A DNA stretch of 64,000 bases from Tricholoma matsutake (taxonomy: Eukaryota > Basidiomycota > Agaricomycetes > Agaricales > Tricholomataceae): contig AP026539.1 of the NCBI GenBank assembly GCA_026075535.2, positions 6,448,001 through 6,512,000 of the forward strand, written 5' to 3'. Position numbers and translations under genes: made by a program. Positions within the stretch are counted from its first letter, which is position 1, and each line of letters starts with the position of its first letter. This document shows positions 31,400 through 42,893 of the stretch, one piece after another. The notes under the pieces are model-generated. The model saw nothing but the letters and a program-made list of their open reading frames with translations, was not told the DNA's origin and did no database searches.

Positions 31400-33512
31400 G
31401 TCTCTGGGTTTGGACCTGGGCCTGGTTCATTTGGGTCTCGATCTTCCCATGCAATGTTTCATTGTGTGGGTGCATTGTGTGTTCTCTGTGCATGTGGATT
31501 TGGCGCTGTCACGGTGTTGATGTATTCATCTAGGGTCATTTGGGCAGGTCTCACTGGCCATCTGTTGTCAGTTGCACATGCAGTCGTCTATGGTCAGGTG
31601 TCTCTGTATCTGCTTTGTCAAGTCTGTGGGTCTTGCTGTCTGCCTTGGCATACAGTTTGCCAGTTCTCCATGAAGTTCTGTCCACTGGGTGAGTTGTTAT
31701 CATAGTGGTTTCCTGCCATGTTTTGGTATGGTTGTTGAAGGTTCTGTGCACTTTGTTCTGGTTCATTCAGTAATTTCCAGGTGCTTGGGATGAGGGTAGG
31801 GAAGTACTTATACTTGTTTTCTGGTATGCAGTCTTGTAGCTTTTCTCTTTCTGTTATGAATTTCTGGCAATTTCTGTTTGCTGCTCCAGGTCCTTTGGCA
31901 TTTGCATCTGTACAGTTAGCACAGCAGAAAGTAGAAGTGTCTGTAATAGTGCATGTCAAAGTTTGGTGTGGTTCTCTGCAGCGGGCGCATGTGTTAGTGT
32001 TCACTTTGCAGTCTGGTACATAGTGGCCATACTTTTGGCATTTGAGGCATCTTCTTGGTTCTGTGAGTTTTTTATGCATGTCAGAGTGTTTCCCTTTGAT
32101 GAATAAGCTGGCTTGGATCACCATGTTGGCTGTGTTGCAGTTGTTGAGTCCAAATATAATGTGAGCTACACATTGGTTTTCATTGTGGAGATGTGGTGGT
32201 TTGATGTATTTTGACAAGGTGATGGTGTTGGTGCTCAGTCTGGAGTCTTCTTCTATTTTTGCGTGTGTGTAACTGGAACCTGCATCAAATGTAGTGGGGA
32301 TGAAGTCAGCAATGATGTAGTGTAGCTTGTTCTGTATGTTGGAGGTACCCTCATAGTTTGCCATGAAGGCTTTCTGTATGTCTGCTTGTTTGAGCCAGTG
32401 TCCTGCATTGTTGGAGTTTAATTGATATAGTGTGTTCCTGTTTTGCAGTTTCTTTGCCCGATGAATGTGGTGCCCTGTGGTTTGTCAGTGGCTTCTATCC
32501 CCATGAGGTTGAGAGTTGTGTTTGCCTTTGCTAGTAGTTCTTTCTCTGTGACATTTTCTAGGGCATTGTCAATCACATCTGGTTCTTTAAGATTTGCTTA
32601 GCAGCTAATTACCCTTAGGGAACTGCACAGGTTTCCCACACTTTTTATTTCCTAATTTATTCAATGAGTTTTGCATGAAAACTCATGAAAAAATGATTTT
32701 CTGATAGCTATTCAATGGATGCTTGTGATACAAGGGACAAAATAATTTATTTTTGACGTTGTCACATGACATATGTCACCCAAATATTGGATCACAAAGA
32801 GCCAACAAAAGGCTTCCAGAAAATCATTTTTTCATGATTTTTCATGCAAAACTCATTGAATAAATTAGGAAATAAAAGCGTGGGAAACCCATGGGTAAAA
32901 CCCATGCAGTTCCCTATTACCCCCTTGCTACTACAGACTCATGGACTGGTGGGACTTGTTGTATGGCATTTGCATATGTCATTGGTCGGTAGGTGTTGTT
33001 GGGTGCTGTTCTTATGTTTTCTGTGCTTTTCTCCACGAGTTCTTGTGATGCCTGCACTAGTTGGTTGACTATCTCCTGGAATCTGTTGTTGAGTTCATCC
33101 ATTTTTTTTTGTAGCTCCTGTTATGTGCTTGACCACATCACACATGGTCTCTACTTTGGATATTAAGGCTTCCATGTGTTATTTTAGTTGCATTTTGACC
33201 ATAGTTGTCCATGTGTTGTGCTGCTGGATCTGCCATGAGTATTGCTATGGCTCTTATTCCATCCATTAGGGCTTTCAGCATCTTGATGGTGGCGCTTAAC
33301 AGGATACGAGATAAAGTTTGTAGGTCTGCTTGTTTACCCAGTAATAGATAATCCCTCTTTGTGAGGAAGTTAAGGGCCTGTTCTTTTGTCTGGATGTTGG
33401 TGTTTGTACTGGCTGCATCGGTGTTTTCTGACTCCCTCTGTGGTCTTCTGATTGTTGTTGATGTGGTTTTCTGTCTTGTTTGGGGTGGTGTCGGGGCAGG
33501 AGAGTTCGACAT
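31400..33512 (-). pseudogene. LINE ORF1 (Gag-like)
   Basis: Starts at an ATG (33512) with MSNSPAPTPPQTRQKTTSTT. The C-terminal part (32,364-31,618) has CLKCQKYGHYVPDC, a second knuckle CARCREPH and CCANCTDANAKG, the triple zinc-knuckle pattern of LINE Gag proteins, which bind element RNA. It is interrupted by the MITE at 32616-32915 and by frameshifts. Confidence 0.83.
32616..32915. mobile_element. TAGGGAACTGCA MITE (about 300 bp) inside LINE ORF1
   Basis: Long inverted termini (about 90 bp each): TAGGGAACTGCAC...ATTTCCTAATTTATTC and its complement ending TGCAGTTCCCT. Flanks ATTACCCT (32608-32615) and ATTACCCC (32916-32923) make an 8 bp target duplication with one mismatch. The end is uncertain by one base. 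Confidence 0.85.
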
Positions 33513-33560
33513 GTTTGAGTGTAGATGTATGGCTATGGAGATGTGTATTATGACACTATT

Positions 33561-34050
33561 CTATGACTTTTGTTTGCTCTGCTTCTCTTCTTCTCCGGTT
33601 CACAACTGTGGGAAGTGTCAAGATGGTGGTGGTATGAGATCAAGAAGTGTCTGCTTCTGTATTCTCTTTCTTTCATAGCATCTCCTGTGTAGCCTCTCAG
33701 TTCCCTCATTTATCCATTTTTGGGGTCTGATGAGGACCTCTGATTGCACTATCCTGTCTTGAGCCACACAGCAGAGCATTCACTTATGAGGTTGATCCAA
33801 GACCAGCGGTTGCAAGCTTCCAGAGTCAAAGTCACAAACAAGAGAAGAGATATGTCAGAAGAAAGCTAAGATAGGAGTGGGAGGAGGTGCAAGTGGTTGT
33901 GGTTGTGGTTTTAAGTCACATAGTTACTTGTCCAGTTGGGCCATGGCTATGCCTGGCATGAATGAGTCCTCACTTCATGGACTTTTTTTTCTTTAGTCTG
34001 CAATTATTTTCTTTAGATGCAACACCATATGGGAGATAATATATACAGTT
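33561..34050. other. LINE 5' flank, no gene seen
   Basis: May include the LINE 5' UTR. No ORF of interest. Confidence 0.35.
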
Positions 34051-34965
34051 GTGGACCTTGTGGTATAAGCACTCATAGCTTATGCTCTGGAGGCTATCGC
34101 CCAAACCAGAGCAGACAATGCTCATGCTGGTGCCCAGTTATCTGAACTTACTAAGGCAAGCTTAGCATTCCCCTGCACAACTCCCAGCCTAACATATAAT
34201 ACTTACAGGATCCTGATTGGCTGTCTTGTTATGGCACTGTGGAAGAAACCAATCCTCAGCAATGGCGCCTGGCATTCAAGGGCCAAGATGAAACCCTGGA
34301 AGAAGTGATTTTAAGCATTCAAGGTATCATCTGGCAAAAGCACCTACCCCCATTTGCAAACAAAAGGTACCCTTTATTCTATACCTAGAAAGCATGTACT
34401 AACCAGGTGTCAGCCTGCAAAAAGCTCGTGTCAGATTCCTCAAACAGTCGGTATTGATGACAGGATTTCAGACTCCATCTTTTCTGGCAGCAGTGGACAA
34501 CTTATTGAGCATCTATGCAATCTTTGCTCAGTGTGTTCCGCCCATCAAGTTACAAGCCTGGGTACTAGACAACTACAAAGACTTTCATTCTGTAAGTGCG
34601 TCCAGCAGACTTTTCATGGCTAGAACAAAGGCCCTGACCAACCCTGCCTTGGAACTCAGTCATGATGTGGATCCCGAGGGAAAGCTGGTGGAACTTGTGC
34701 AAGGCCAGTATTTTCATGGTGAGGAAAACAAAGTTAGGTATTGGGAAAGAACCATCAATCGCCTTGGAGGTGGCTATAAGTAAGTGGCAGAACAGATGGC
34801 CTAATAAATGATCACAAACTGTATAATAGGTTTGTACCCACCTCGCCCACAAGGATTCAGGTCGGAGACATTGTTGAAGCAAAATTATTGTTCTTGGCAG
34901 TACCTTTGAGAGGCGGAAGTTTCAAAATGATGTTAGTTCTTCGAGATCTAATCTGTTAAGGGTGA
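34050..34965 (+). pseudogene. Decayed copy of an uncharacterised basidiomycete gene
   Basis: Broken plus-strand exons: an Ala-rich coiled-coil N-terminus (QTRADNAHAGAQLSELTKA, near 34,110), a middle segment (34,454-34,783: FLAAVDNLLSIYAIFAQC...YWERTINRLGG) and, after a probable intron, FVPTSPTRIQVGDIVEAKL...PLRGGSFKMMLVLRDLI. The last block resembles the VGDIVE...LKGG...LR ending of a common but functionally unknown Agaricomycete family (from memory). Stops and a short length argue against function. Confidence 0.45.
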
Positions 34966-36091
34966 AGCCTTAACCACTCGATCTAGTTGATGTCATTTGA
35001 TGAGGTGCTTCCTCGACAAGTCGTTCAGCACTGGTCTTACTCGGAGCATCTGATGTAAGATGGATAGTGCACTCTAGCAGGCCTTCTGCATAGAGTCGTT
35101 CAGGTTCATGCACTAAGGGGCTTCCTTAGTGGTTTTGAGTAAGTTTGCGAGTTCACAAGTTAAAGCTGTAGATTGCCTAGATCTAAACTAAGGACATCCC
35201 TACTATGAGTCGCAGTACTTATACTAATAGGAAGGTCCTTATTGTCCAATTGGAAAGGTAGATGCATATCAGGTATGAATAGAAACAATAAGCCTCATGC
35301 CTTGCATGAGGCACCCGATGTCATGGAGTGCTGCAGCGCAGCATGTCAATCATGAGAGTCCAATGTCACGGACCTCATGTCAAGGGGCTGTCATATCACA
35401 GCATGTGTGGGAGTGGGTTCAGGTGCATGGAGTCACCATGCATCAAGGGTGCCTTCCACAGGAAGGGGATTGAATGCATGTTGTCGGCATGCATTGTGTG
35501 TGTGTCTGGTGTCAAGGGCATGCCTCAGGCATGAGTCAGGGAGTGCCTCCTGTCTGGAGGGGATCATTGGGTGTGTTGGGTTGGTGGGGTTCCATGAGTT
35601 ACAAGGAAAATTGTAACATAACCATCCTAGATGGAAACTATGCGTATATAAGCTATTATTCATTCCTGACATAAACTTCTCTGAACTCCTCCAAGAAAGC
35701 CATGGCAGCTTGTGCTTTGTGCCAAATTCAACTGACTCCCGTCACGCTGCTGAAAAGACGCATAGGATACCAAGACAAACAGGAAGGTGAGGCTCAAACA
35801 AAGTTAAGTAGGATGGAATTGGATGAAAGACGAAATGAGCCATGAAAATGCCTTCCTGTCTTCTTAGATTAGTCTTTAGAAAAACTCACCTATCCCAATC
35901 ATATGCACTATTTTTGGCTACCAAGATCGATGACGACATAAGTGGCAAATAAACTCGTTTAGTTACCAGAGATGACGTCTACACTTTTCAGACCTCCTGG
36001 TCGATTGGCGTTAATTGGCATTCTTGTAAAATCTTCGTAGTATTGCCTTGACTTCAGATGTTGAATTTTAACCTATTCCTTAACTCAAAAA
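34966..36091. other. Repeat-like sequence with a TATA box, unassigned
   Basis: 35,300-35,690 is rich in CATG words and has a TATATAA box at 35,645, as LTRs often do, but I could find neither a second copy nor clean ends. 35,700-36,090 holds nothing I can name. Confidence 0.3.
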
Positions 36092-36439
36092 TTAAGTTTT
36101 TTTAAAGTGCCCTGAACAGCCAAGCTCTACAAGGACAGCCCATTTGACCAGGATTATACTTCCTGAGACAATAAAACTACCATGGAACCACTGCAAAACA
36201 GCGGTGATGGTTGGCAAAAAGAAGGCCAAAACAAACAGAGGCCAATACAGCCCATGCAGAATGGCAATTGCCAAATAGAAGTTTGGGGACATCTTGTAGC
36301 TGGGTGCTGATGATGGAACCTGCACAATTACAAGATTACTTAGTCAATGGGCCCTTTCTCGAGGCAGTCTAATAAAATGAGATCTATAAAATCACTACAA
36401 ATAAATTCAATGAAATAAAAATATAATATGAAGAATGGT

Positions 36440-36960
36440 TAGTATGGAGTACAAGAGGATGTTAGATATAAGCTATGCATTTACTAGAAGTGATCCATGG
36501 GAGGTGGGTGGGCACGATAGTTGCTGTTGCCTGCTATGGTGGTAGCTGTGGTCGCCGTCACCATCATTGTTTGTGGCCGTCGCTTTGTGGCTGTCTCCTC
36601 ATGATCGCCACAGTCATCCTCTGCTATTGTTCCCCTGTCGTTGGTCTTCCCCTATTTGCACTGTTCTCCCTGCCATCGGCTCATCCCTGTCAGCTCGTCA
36701 CCCTGCTCACAGAGGCTGTCTTCATTGTGGTCATTGTCCCTCTGTTGTCCTTCATCCTTGTCGTCCCCATCCCTGTCCCAGCCATCCTCTTCCTCATCCC
36801 CTGGTCCCCGCTGTTGTTCTCCATCCTCTCATTGTTGGTGTTGTTCTCATTGTTGTTTCCCCCCTGGCCCTGTCATTGTGGTGCCCTCTCACCATCTTCG
36901 ATGTCCAACCTGCAAGCGGTCAATGCAGTGCACCAAATACAAGTTTTGTGATTGGTGATC
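36440..36960. repeat. GC-cored element family fragment
   Basis: Low-complexity pyrimidine-rich sequence of CATCCTC, CCCTGTCC and GTTGTTCTC words with long overlapping ORFs in all three plus frames. It resembles in composition the cores at 4.3-4.9 and 15.1-15.6 kb. It abuts the 3' end of the Plavaka transposase. Confidence 0.45.
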
Positions 36961-38940
36961 AACAATGACTATAATTCTTGAGCTTGAAAAAACATGTCAG
37001 GATCTACAAAATTAAATACTATGGAGTCCATACCATCATCATATGCTGGAACAATAATTGCACCATGAATGATGGATTGAGCAAAGAACAACTCAGCTTC
37101 TTTTGCTGACCGTTGCCGTAAACGAGTAAAGCCCATATCATGATCTTTCTTGTGGTATTGTTGATTTTGGTGTTTATCAAATGCTTGCACCAATATGATA
37201 GGAACGGTTTCACTGTTAATGGTGATTGTCATTGCAAATTTGAGTCGAGCAATGATAGGTCCATCATGCATTTGGAGCATAACACAATCATATCTTGGGT
37301 CATCATTGAATTTTGGTGTACATCGCAAGTGATCTGTTTCTTCCATCCAGGTTACCCTGGACTCATAGAATGACTTGATGTACCAATATTCAGTTAGCTA
37401 CAAAGAAAGAAGTTGTCAATACAGCAGAATATATTAGGGATAATGTACTTTGTCCTCTGGTAGAACAGTTAATTGCTCATTAGAAGAAGGCAAAGTCATT
37501 TCATTTTGAATAAGTGCTGAGAGCTTTTGGTGAAGATTTGCAAATGACAGATCTGTGAGATGAGCCTCCTCAAGTTCAGCAAATGAATATGTTCGTTGTC
37601 GAGATCCAAATTGCACATTTCCAAAGTTTGTAGGCTTGTCAGTCATATCCAAGGACTGGTCATCATTGTTATCCTCCATTGCGGTAATTCGACTTTGAAT
37701 AATCATTGCAACATCCATCCACGTGTCAGCCTGCAAGATCTAGAAAATGAAAATTAAGGGTTAATATCGGTAGCAAATTCTGTAATGAACACAAATACTT
37801 GAACAGCAACATCTTTGAAGTTTGTGTGGAGGTGATATGAGTCCTTCAGTGGACCATGCATCTGTTCATTTGGCTGTGTGTTGAAGTTTTGAGTGATGCC
37901 TTTATCCAAAATATTCTCAAGTAAATGCCCATGCATATGTTCTTTGGAAAATCCCAATTCTTCACGGATTCATCCTGAGTTGCATCAACATATGCCTAAA
38001 TTTTATAGTAATGTAAAATAAAATGAGATTTGAAGCATGAACATACATTCATCCTCAACTGGAATGTGGCTAGTTCCCTCTTTCCACATTCAATAGTATT
38101 CATCGTATGCACCTTCATGGCAGCATACGTGTCAAGTGCAAGGTAACTCCGTAGCACACATAAAAGAAGATATCCACTTGGACTCTCCTCTTCGGTGAGA
38201 AGGGAGTGTATGATAAACAACATGATCTATTGAATCAATGGGTACATGTATAATACTGCAGCTAGTGACACTGAGATGAAACTTACTTTTAAAATATCCT
38301 CAAATTTTGATGCATCGGAGAAATGAACATTGAGAATCTTTTCAAAATGATTCAAGTTTCACCATCATGGAAATTTGGAAGCACTGGCTCAGTCTGAGAC
38401 ATAAATATCAAAAGTAAGAAAAGAACTCAAACATACTGTTTATCAACTTCTTTCATTACTCCATGTCCGCAGCCCTCAAGGTATTTATGAATCTCAGGCC
38501 ATATATGCTTTCCACCAAGGCCATGAGATCCCCAATGCATCCTATCCACAGAAATTGTCTTATATGGATCAGAGTTTGCGATATCCCAAATCGGAGGTCT
38601 TTACTGTGCCCCACATATTCCGAGCCAGTCCATGTGGAATTTGGTGGACTCCACATGGACTAGCTCGGACTCTGCACAGACTAGCTCGGACTGGACCCAC
38701 TCATTTGGCTCAAATGTCCTGTATATTGCTCAGACTCCTAGAGAGTCTGCACGGACTTTTGTGGAGTCTGAGCTATTTTTGGACTTTTACTCGGAGTGCG
38801 CACGGACTTTGTCTGAGCAACATCAATTTACTCAGACTCAGACAGACTCGGACAGATACATGTCCGAGTCAAGTCCGAGTTGAGTCCGTGGATGCACAAC
38901 AGAGGCTTAGCTGACTACAGAAAAATTATGTATTAAAGTA

Positions 38941-39004
38941 GAATTGAACCCCAAGCCTTGTCGCCAAGCATAAATAGCGCAATTAACCACTACACCACAG
39001 AGCC
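38941..39004 (-). repeat. tRNA-like module (A and B boxes), left
   Basis: On the minus strand: GGCTCTGTGGTGTAGTGG (A-box TGGTGTAGTGG) and, about 45 bases on, GGTTCAATTC (B box). The acceptor stem cannot pair, so it is a tRNA-derived (SINE-like) module, not a tRNA gene. Confidence 0.6.
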
Positions 39005-39548
39005 ATTATCAGTAAGTGCAAACAATTGCATTATCTAACTGTATTTAAATCACGTGACTCATGTGCAAGTTCAAGACATGTCAACAATCATTGTTGATGT
39101 TGATCACCACCATCACTCTCGACGCCACTGCCTCCCACCTCCCTCTACCACCACCACTGCCCAGTCAGCCCCTGCCTCCGATGCCTCTTGCACCATCAGC
39201 AACAAACAGCAAACTAGCTGAGCTGATGCAACAGGACCCAATGAGCCAAGCCAACACAATGGGCCCCTAGTAAGTGTTTTTTTTTGTTTTTTGTTTTATC
39301 AATCAGCTAATTGTATTTTATTGCCTTTTAGGTTGTATGCTACTGGGCACGACCTGCCACAATGAAAAATGCGCAACCCACGCACATGCCCACCCGATCC
39401 CCTCCTCCCCATTCAAATGGGATGTGAGGCTGTTGACACGGGCTAGGAGGGTGCCCAGGGATGCCAGGAGACCCCAGATGGGGGATACCTGCCTAGTAAG
39501 CACCCACCAACTTCCGTAATCATGCCACGTCGCACTGACACGCCCAAA

Positions 39549-39574
39549 CCCCCCCCCCCCCCCAAAAAAAAAAA
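39549..39574. repeat. Poly-C/poly-A run
   Basis: About 13 C followed by about 12 A. Its exact length in the assembly should be treated with caution. Confidence 0.85.
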
Positions 39575-39624
39575 ATACAGAAACCCAAACAGGGAATGAT
39601 GGCGATGAACGATGACAAGCCACC

Positions 39625-40045
39625 CACCCCCAGCCTCACAAGCAACTGCTCGTGGGGTGGAACATGGGTGGAACAATGCCCAGACACAGGGAAAGGAGAT
39701 GACAACAATGCACCACCCACCCCCAGCCTCACGAGCAACTGCTCGTGGGGTGGAGAGTGGGTGGAATGACACCTAGGCGCAGGGATAGGAGACAACAGCG
39801 CACCACCCACCCCCAGCCTCACAAGCAACTGCTCGTGGGGTGGAATGTGGGTGGAATGATGCCCAGACACAGGGAAAGGAGATGACAACAATGCACCACC
39901 CGCCCCCAGCCTCACGAGCAACTGCTTGTGGGGTGGAGAGTGGGTGGAACGACACCTAGGTGCAGGGATAGGAGATGACAGCACACCACCTGCCCCCAGC
40001 CTCACAAGCAACTGCTCGTGGGGTGGATCGCTGGTGGAACGACAA
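39625..40045. repeat. Minisatellite with 93/90 bp alternating units
   Basis: AGCCTCAC recurs at 39632, 39725, 39815, 39908 and 39998, spacing 93, 90, 93, 90, so two unit types alternate (183 bp higher-order period). Each unit contains GAGCAACTGCTCGTGGGGTGG, the motif shared with the 4.5 kb and 15.5 kb elements. Overlapping ORFs of repeated composition come from the array. Confidence 0.9.
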
Positions 40046-40332
40046 CAACGACAAGCCACCCGCCTCCATCGTGGGGTTGTGGGGTGGGTTTTTTTTTCTT
40101 CTTTTTCTTTTAGCCCTCCCCCACATTTTGGGGGGAGTTTTTTTTTTAAATCTATAGTTTGTAATGTAATTATTATTAGTTTTTTTTGTATTTCTTTGAT
40201 TGTATTGTATACTCCCTTGCATTAGATGCAAGGGATGCAGTTAATAAAATTTATTTGTTCAATTTTTGAAAGATAAATACTTGAGTTTGAGTTTGAGTGT
40301 CATAAATAAACTATGTATTACTAACAAATAAT

Positions 40333-40420
40333 TCTCCTGTGGCTCAACTGGTTGATCACATGTGTTTGGTTTGTTGTGTGATGACTTGGAGGTCTTGGGT
40401 TCAATCCTTGCTCTGCACAC
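40333..40420 (+). repeat. tRNA-like module (A and B boxes), right
   Basis: TGGCTCAACTGG (A box, 40340-40351) and GGTTCAATCC (B box, 40398-40407), 46 bases apart. Both agree with the RNA polymerase III internal promoter consensus. The stem ends do not pair, so not a functional tRNA. It points away from the left module. Confidence 0.65.
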
Positions 40421-42893
40421 CTATATTTTGTAGGCACGTCATGACTTTCATAAAGTCTGAAAAGCTTGGAACTCGTAAGATATCAAATTGACCCAGATTC
40501 TGCATACAGACTAGCTCGGACTCCACACAGTCCATGTGGAGTCTGCTAGGACATGTGGGGCACTGTAAATTACTGCCAAATCACATTCTTTAAATATGTG
40601 TTGGTCACTCAAAAGAATTAGATATTTGACATAATATTAATAACTTACTGTGACAGCACAAATACCCTGTGCTTTAAGCATCTCTTCCTTTTGTGCTTGA
40701 ATATGACACTTTTCTGCCTGTTCAAGAAGTGACCTGGTATCAGCTGCGGTTCTCTGTGGGTACTGCTTTGTTATGTTTCACTGCTTCTTCTTTGGTACAA
40801 GGCAAATAGGACAAGGGCATAACCCACGAAACCCCTGAATAAGTGCCATAACACATCTTTGAATAGAGATGATACACTATTGAGAAACAACTAAATAAGA
40901 AATAAATCAAAATACATACTGCTCCTCATAATCAGCAGACAAAATACAAATGAATGGGAATAGACCACACATTTCCCCATCTCCACATTGCTTCCAGAAT
41001 CCATTGAAAGATGGTTCCCGGACCATCTCAAGAAGTTTGCAAAAGGACTCATACCAAATGACATGCTTGAGATCCACATAGCTTTTTTTCCCCTTTTGTT
41101 CTTCATCATCGTCAAGCTACAGATATACATCAGAATGAATGAATATTGATTAGTAAAAAAATTACAATTGGAAGCCAGCCAACAATAGCACCACCTCCGA
41201 TACCTTGTCCATTTCAAATCTCAGCTGAAATGTTTGCTAACCGAGTGATGATGGGATATGCTAACTCTGTTCCAAATGATGATAATTTTGTCTTGTCAGC
41301 ATAAAGAATAATTCCAACAGGTTTTCTGTCTGATGGAAGATTTGTCTGACAACAACTCAATGATATAAGACATTGTAGATGTGCTGTCATGCACCTGGAC
41401 CTTCCAGAAGTCGTTCACAGTCCAAGGTTTGTGAATGAACTGCATGAACATGGTTCCATCATATCTGAACAGGCACTGTGCATCCCATTCAAAATATGGA
41501 GCCAAACACGGATTTCCGATGAGGTCAAGCACCCATTCCCAAAGTGGCCGACACCAGAAATCGAAGACAAGTTCATGACCCTCATGAGTAGCAGTTAGTT
41601 CATATTGTGTAAACTGTAAAAGGCATGATACTGCATGATATACAGTAACTACAAGACATACGTACTGATGAAACCATTGCAGAGGCATCCCCCCAGATTT
41701 CGGCAAGTTGTTTGTGACTGGTAAGATTGAATGAATCTTCGCCCTTGACACAGCACTGAGTGATCATGATAAGCATCTCGATCTGCTTCTTATTAAGGGC
41801 ACCAGCAAGAGCGACCTCAGCAAACTCAAAGTCTGCATGCGATTTGAATGGACTCCAAGGTGCGTCTGTAGCCACTGGAACATGGGCTGGTTGACGTGGT
41901 GTGCAGTAGTCATTGAAGCTCCTGATCCTCATAGCACAGCCACTGTTGTCATGGAACTGGATACGGATGTCACCTTTTTGCAGTCCGTCAATCGGAGGGG
42001 GATGGTCAGGGGGAGTTGGGGGTGTTGCTTCCCAATCTGTAAGCCAGTGAGGGACATCCATTGATTGCAAAATATAGCATACTTTCGAGGGATGACAGGG
42101 GCTTCTTTTGGAGAACTGGGTCCTCCCATTGTTTCCGTGCTCTTGTCTTCTTTGATGCACCAGTTTGAGCTGGATAGTTATCAATTAACAACAGATGGGA
42201 CCTGATAGCAATTTTGAATGCACCAGCCTGGTCTAACAAACATTGTTCCTCCAATTTCTCCTCAAACTTCCTATCTCTTCCTTGCTGCTTGGCCTGTCAA
42301 AGACAAGTTTTGCGATGGGAGGCGAAACCATGTCAATCAAAGGATCTGCTGCAGGTACTACAGAAAACTTTGCCAGAATCATCGATGTCAGTGGATTTCA
42401 GCATAGATTACAAGATACACCAAAAAAATATGTACAGAGAAGAAGGGAGGGAAAGGGAAAGTATGGACACGATGGAGATTCGGTCAATTGTTGATTATAA
42501 TGTTGAGTTTGGCATTGTGACGCATTCCTTGTTGCAACACTTACATAACAAAGATGGTTCATTATGGATAAACTGATCTGGTCATGAAGCCATCCAAACG
42601 GCTGTGGCGACAGAAATTCGTCGCGACAGCTAAATTAAAACTCCGACATATGTTCAACTCTACTCCCCCTGGTTCTAATGCTCCATCATCTTCAACTATG
42701 AAGGCTCCTTCGGCGTTGGTGACACCAGCCTTAGTGCGCAATGATGCGGTTTGCTGGCATTTCCCACAGCCAAATTGTGCTTCATCAAACTGTGGAAGAC
42801 CATCAATTGAGTTTCATCATGCAGACCTTTGGTGTGGGGCTGGAGTGGGATAACTCTGAGTTGCTTTTACAGCATCAGAGCTCTGATTTGTCT

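Larger units (their letters stand above)
28905..33560 (-). mobile_element. Tad1-like LINE (non-LTR retrotransposon), 3' part missing
   Basis: Minus-strand LINE with ORF1 (33,512 to about 31,400) and ORF2 (about 31,350 to 28,905). ORF1 has Gag-like zinc knuckles; ORF2 has an apurinic-type endonuclease and the start of the reverse transcriptase. The RT stops shortly after PSVW-RPIVLSD; palm motifs, 3' UTR and tail are absent, unusual because LINE copies normally lose their 5' end. Two MITEs are inserted (30046-30843, 32616-32915). Confidence 0.88.
38604..40565. mobile_element. TA-flanked non-autonomous element with opposed tRNA-like modules
   Basis: Ends CTGTGCCCCACAT and ATGTGGGGCACTG, flanked by TA on both sides (38602-38603, 40566-40567), inside the Plavaka coding region. 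Subterminal sequence repeats TCGGACT and CCACATGGAC words on both sides (TAGCTCGGACTC at about 38,662, 38,685 and 40,511). It contains two tRNA-like segments in opposite orientation and a 91 bp minisatellite between them. No transposase. The TA duplication and CAGTG-like end suggest the Tc1/mariner superfamily, tentatively. Confidence 0.75.
36969..42260 (-). pseudogene. Plavaka-type (CACTA-related) transposase, interrupted
   Basis: Minus-strand pieces follow the Plavaka transposase from N to C: DAPWSPFKSHADFEFAEVAL and LNKKQIEMLI (about 41,850-41,780), RPLWEWVLDLIGNPCLAPYFEWDAQ, LYADKTKLSSFGTE...GQGIGGGAIVGWLP (about 41,290-41,170), IANSDPYKTISVDRMH (about 38,580), LLLCVLRSYLALDTYAAMKVHT, QPNEQMHGPLKDSYHLHTNFKDVA, and a C-terminal RYDCVMLQ...NFVDPDMF domain. 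Several short GT-AG introns are likely, as in other Plavaka genes. A 1.96 kb element is inserted at 38604-40565. At least one TGA replaces Arg (AEI-stop-NGQG). The N-terminal zinc finger was not found. Confidence 0.85.

Noticed and set aside
34940..35000. Possible tRNA-Ser/Leu gene on the minus strand (TCGAGTGGTTAAGGC)
   Set aside because: Only a D-arm-like A box is present; no B box or pairing acceptor stem could be found.
35300..35690. Solo LTR with a TATA box
   Set aside because: No second copy, terminal TG...CA pair or target duplication could be demonstrated.
39625..40045. CRISPR-like array
   Set aside because: Units are contiguous and about 91 bp without unique spacers; this is a minisatellite in a eukaryotic genome.
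39318..40231. Long minus-strand ORFs over the minisatellite
   Set aside because: Repeated peptide blocks follow the 93/90 bp units, both multiples of 3, which keep frames open by chance.
38941..40420. Functional tRNA genes at 38941-39004 and 40333-40420
   Set aside because: A and B boxes are good but acceptor stems do not pair; called tRNA-like modules instead.
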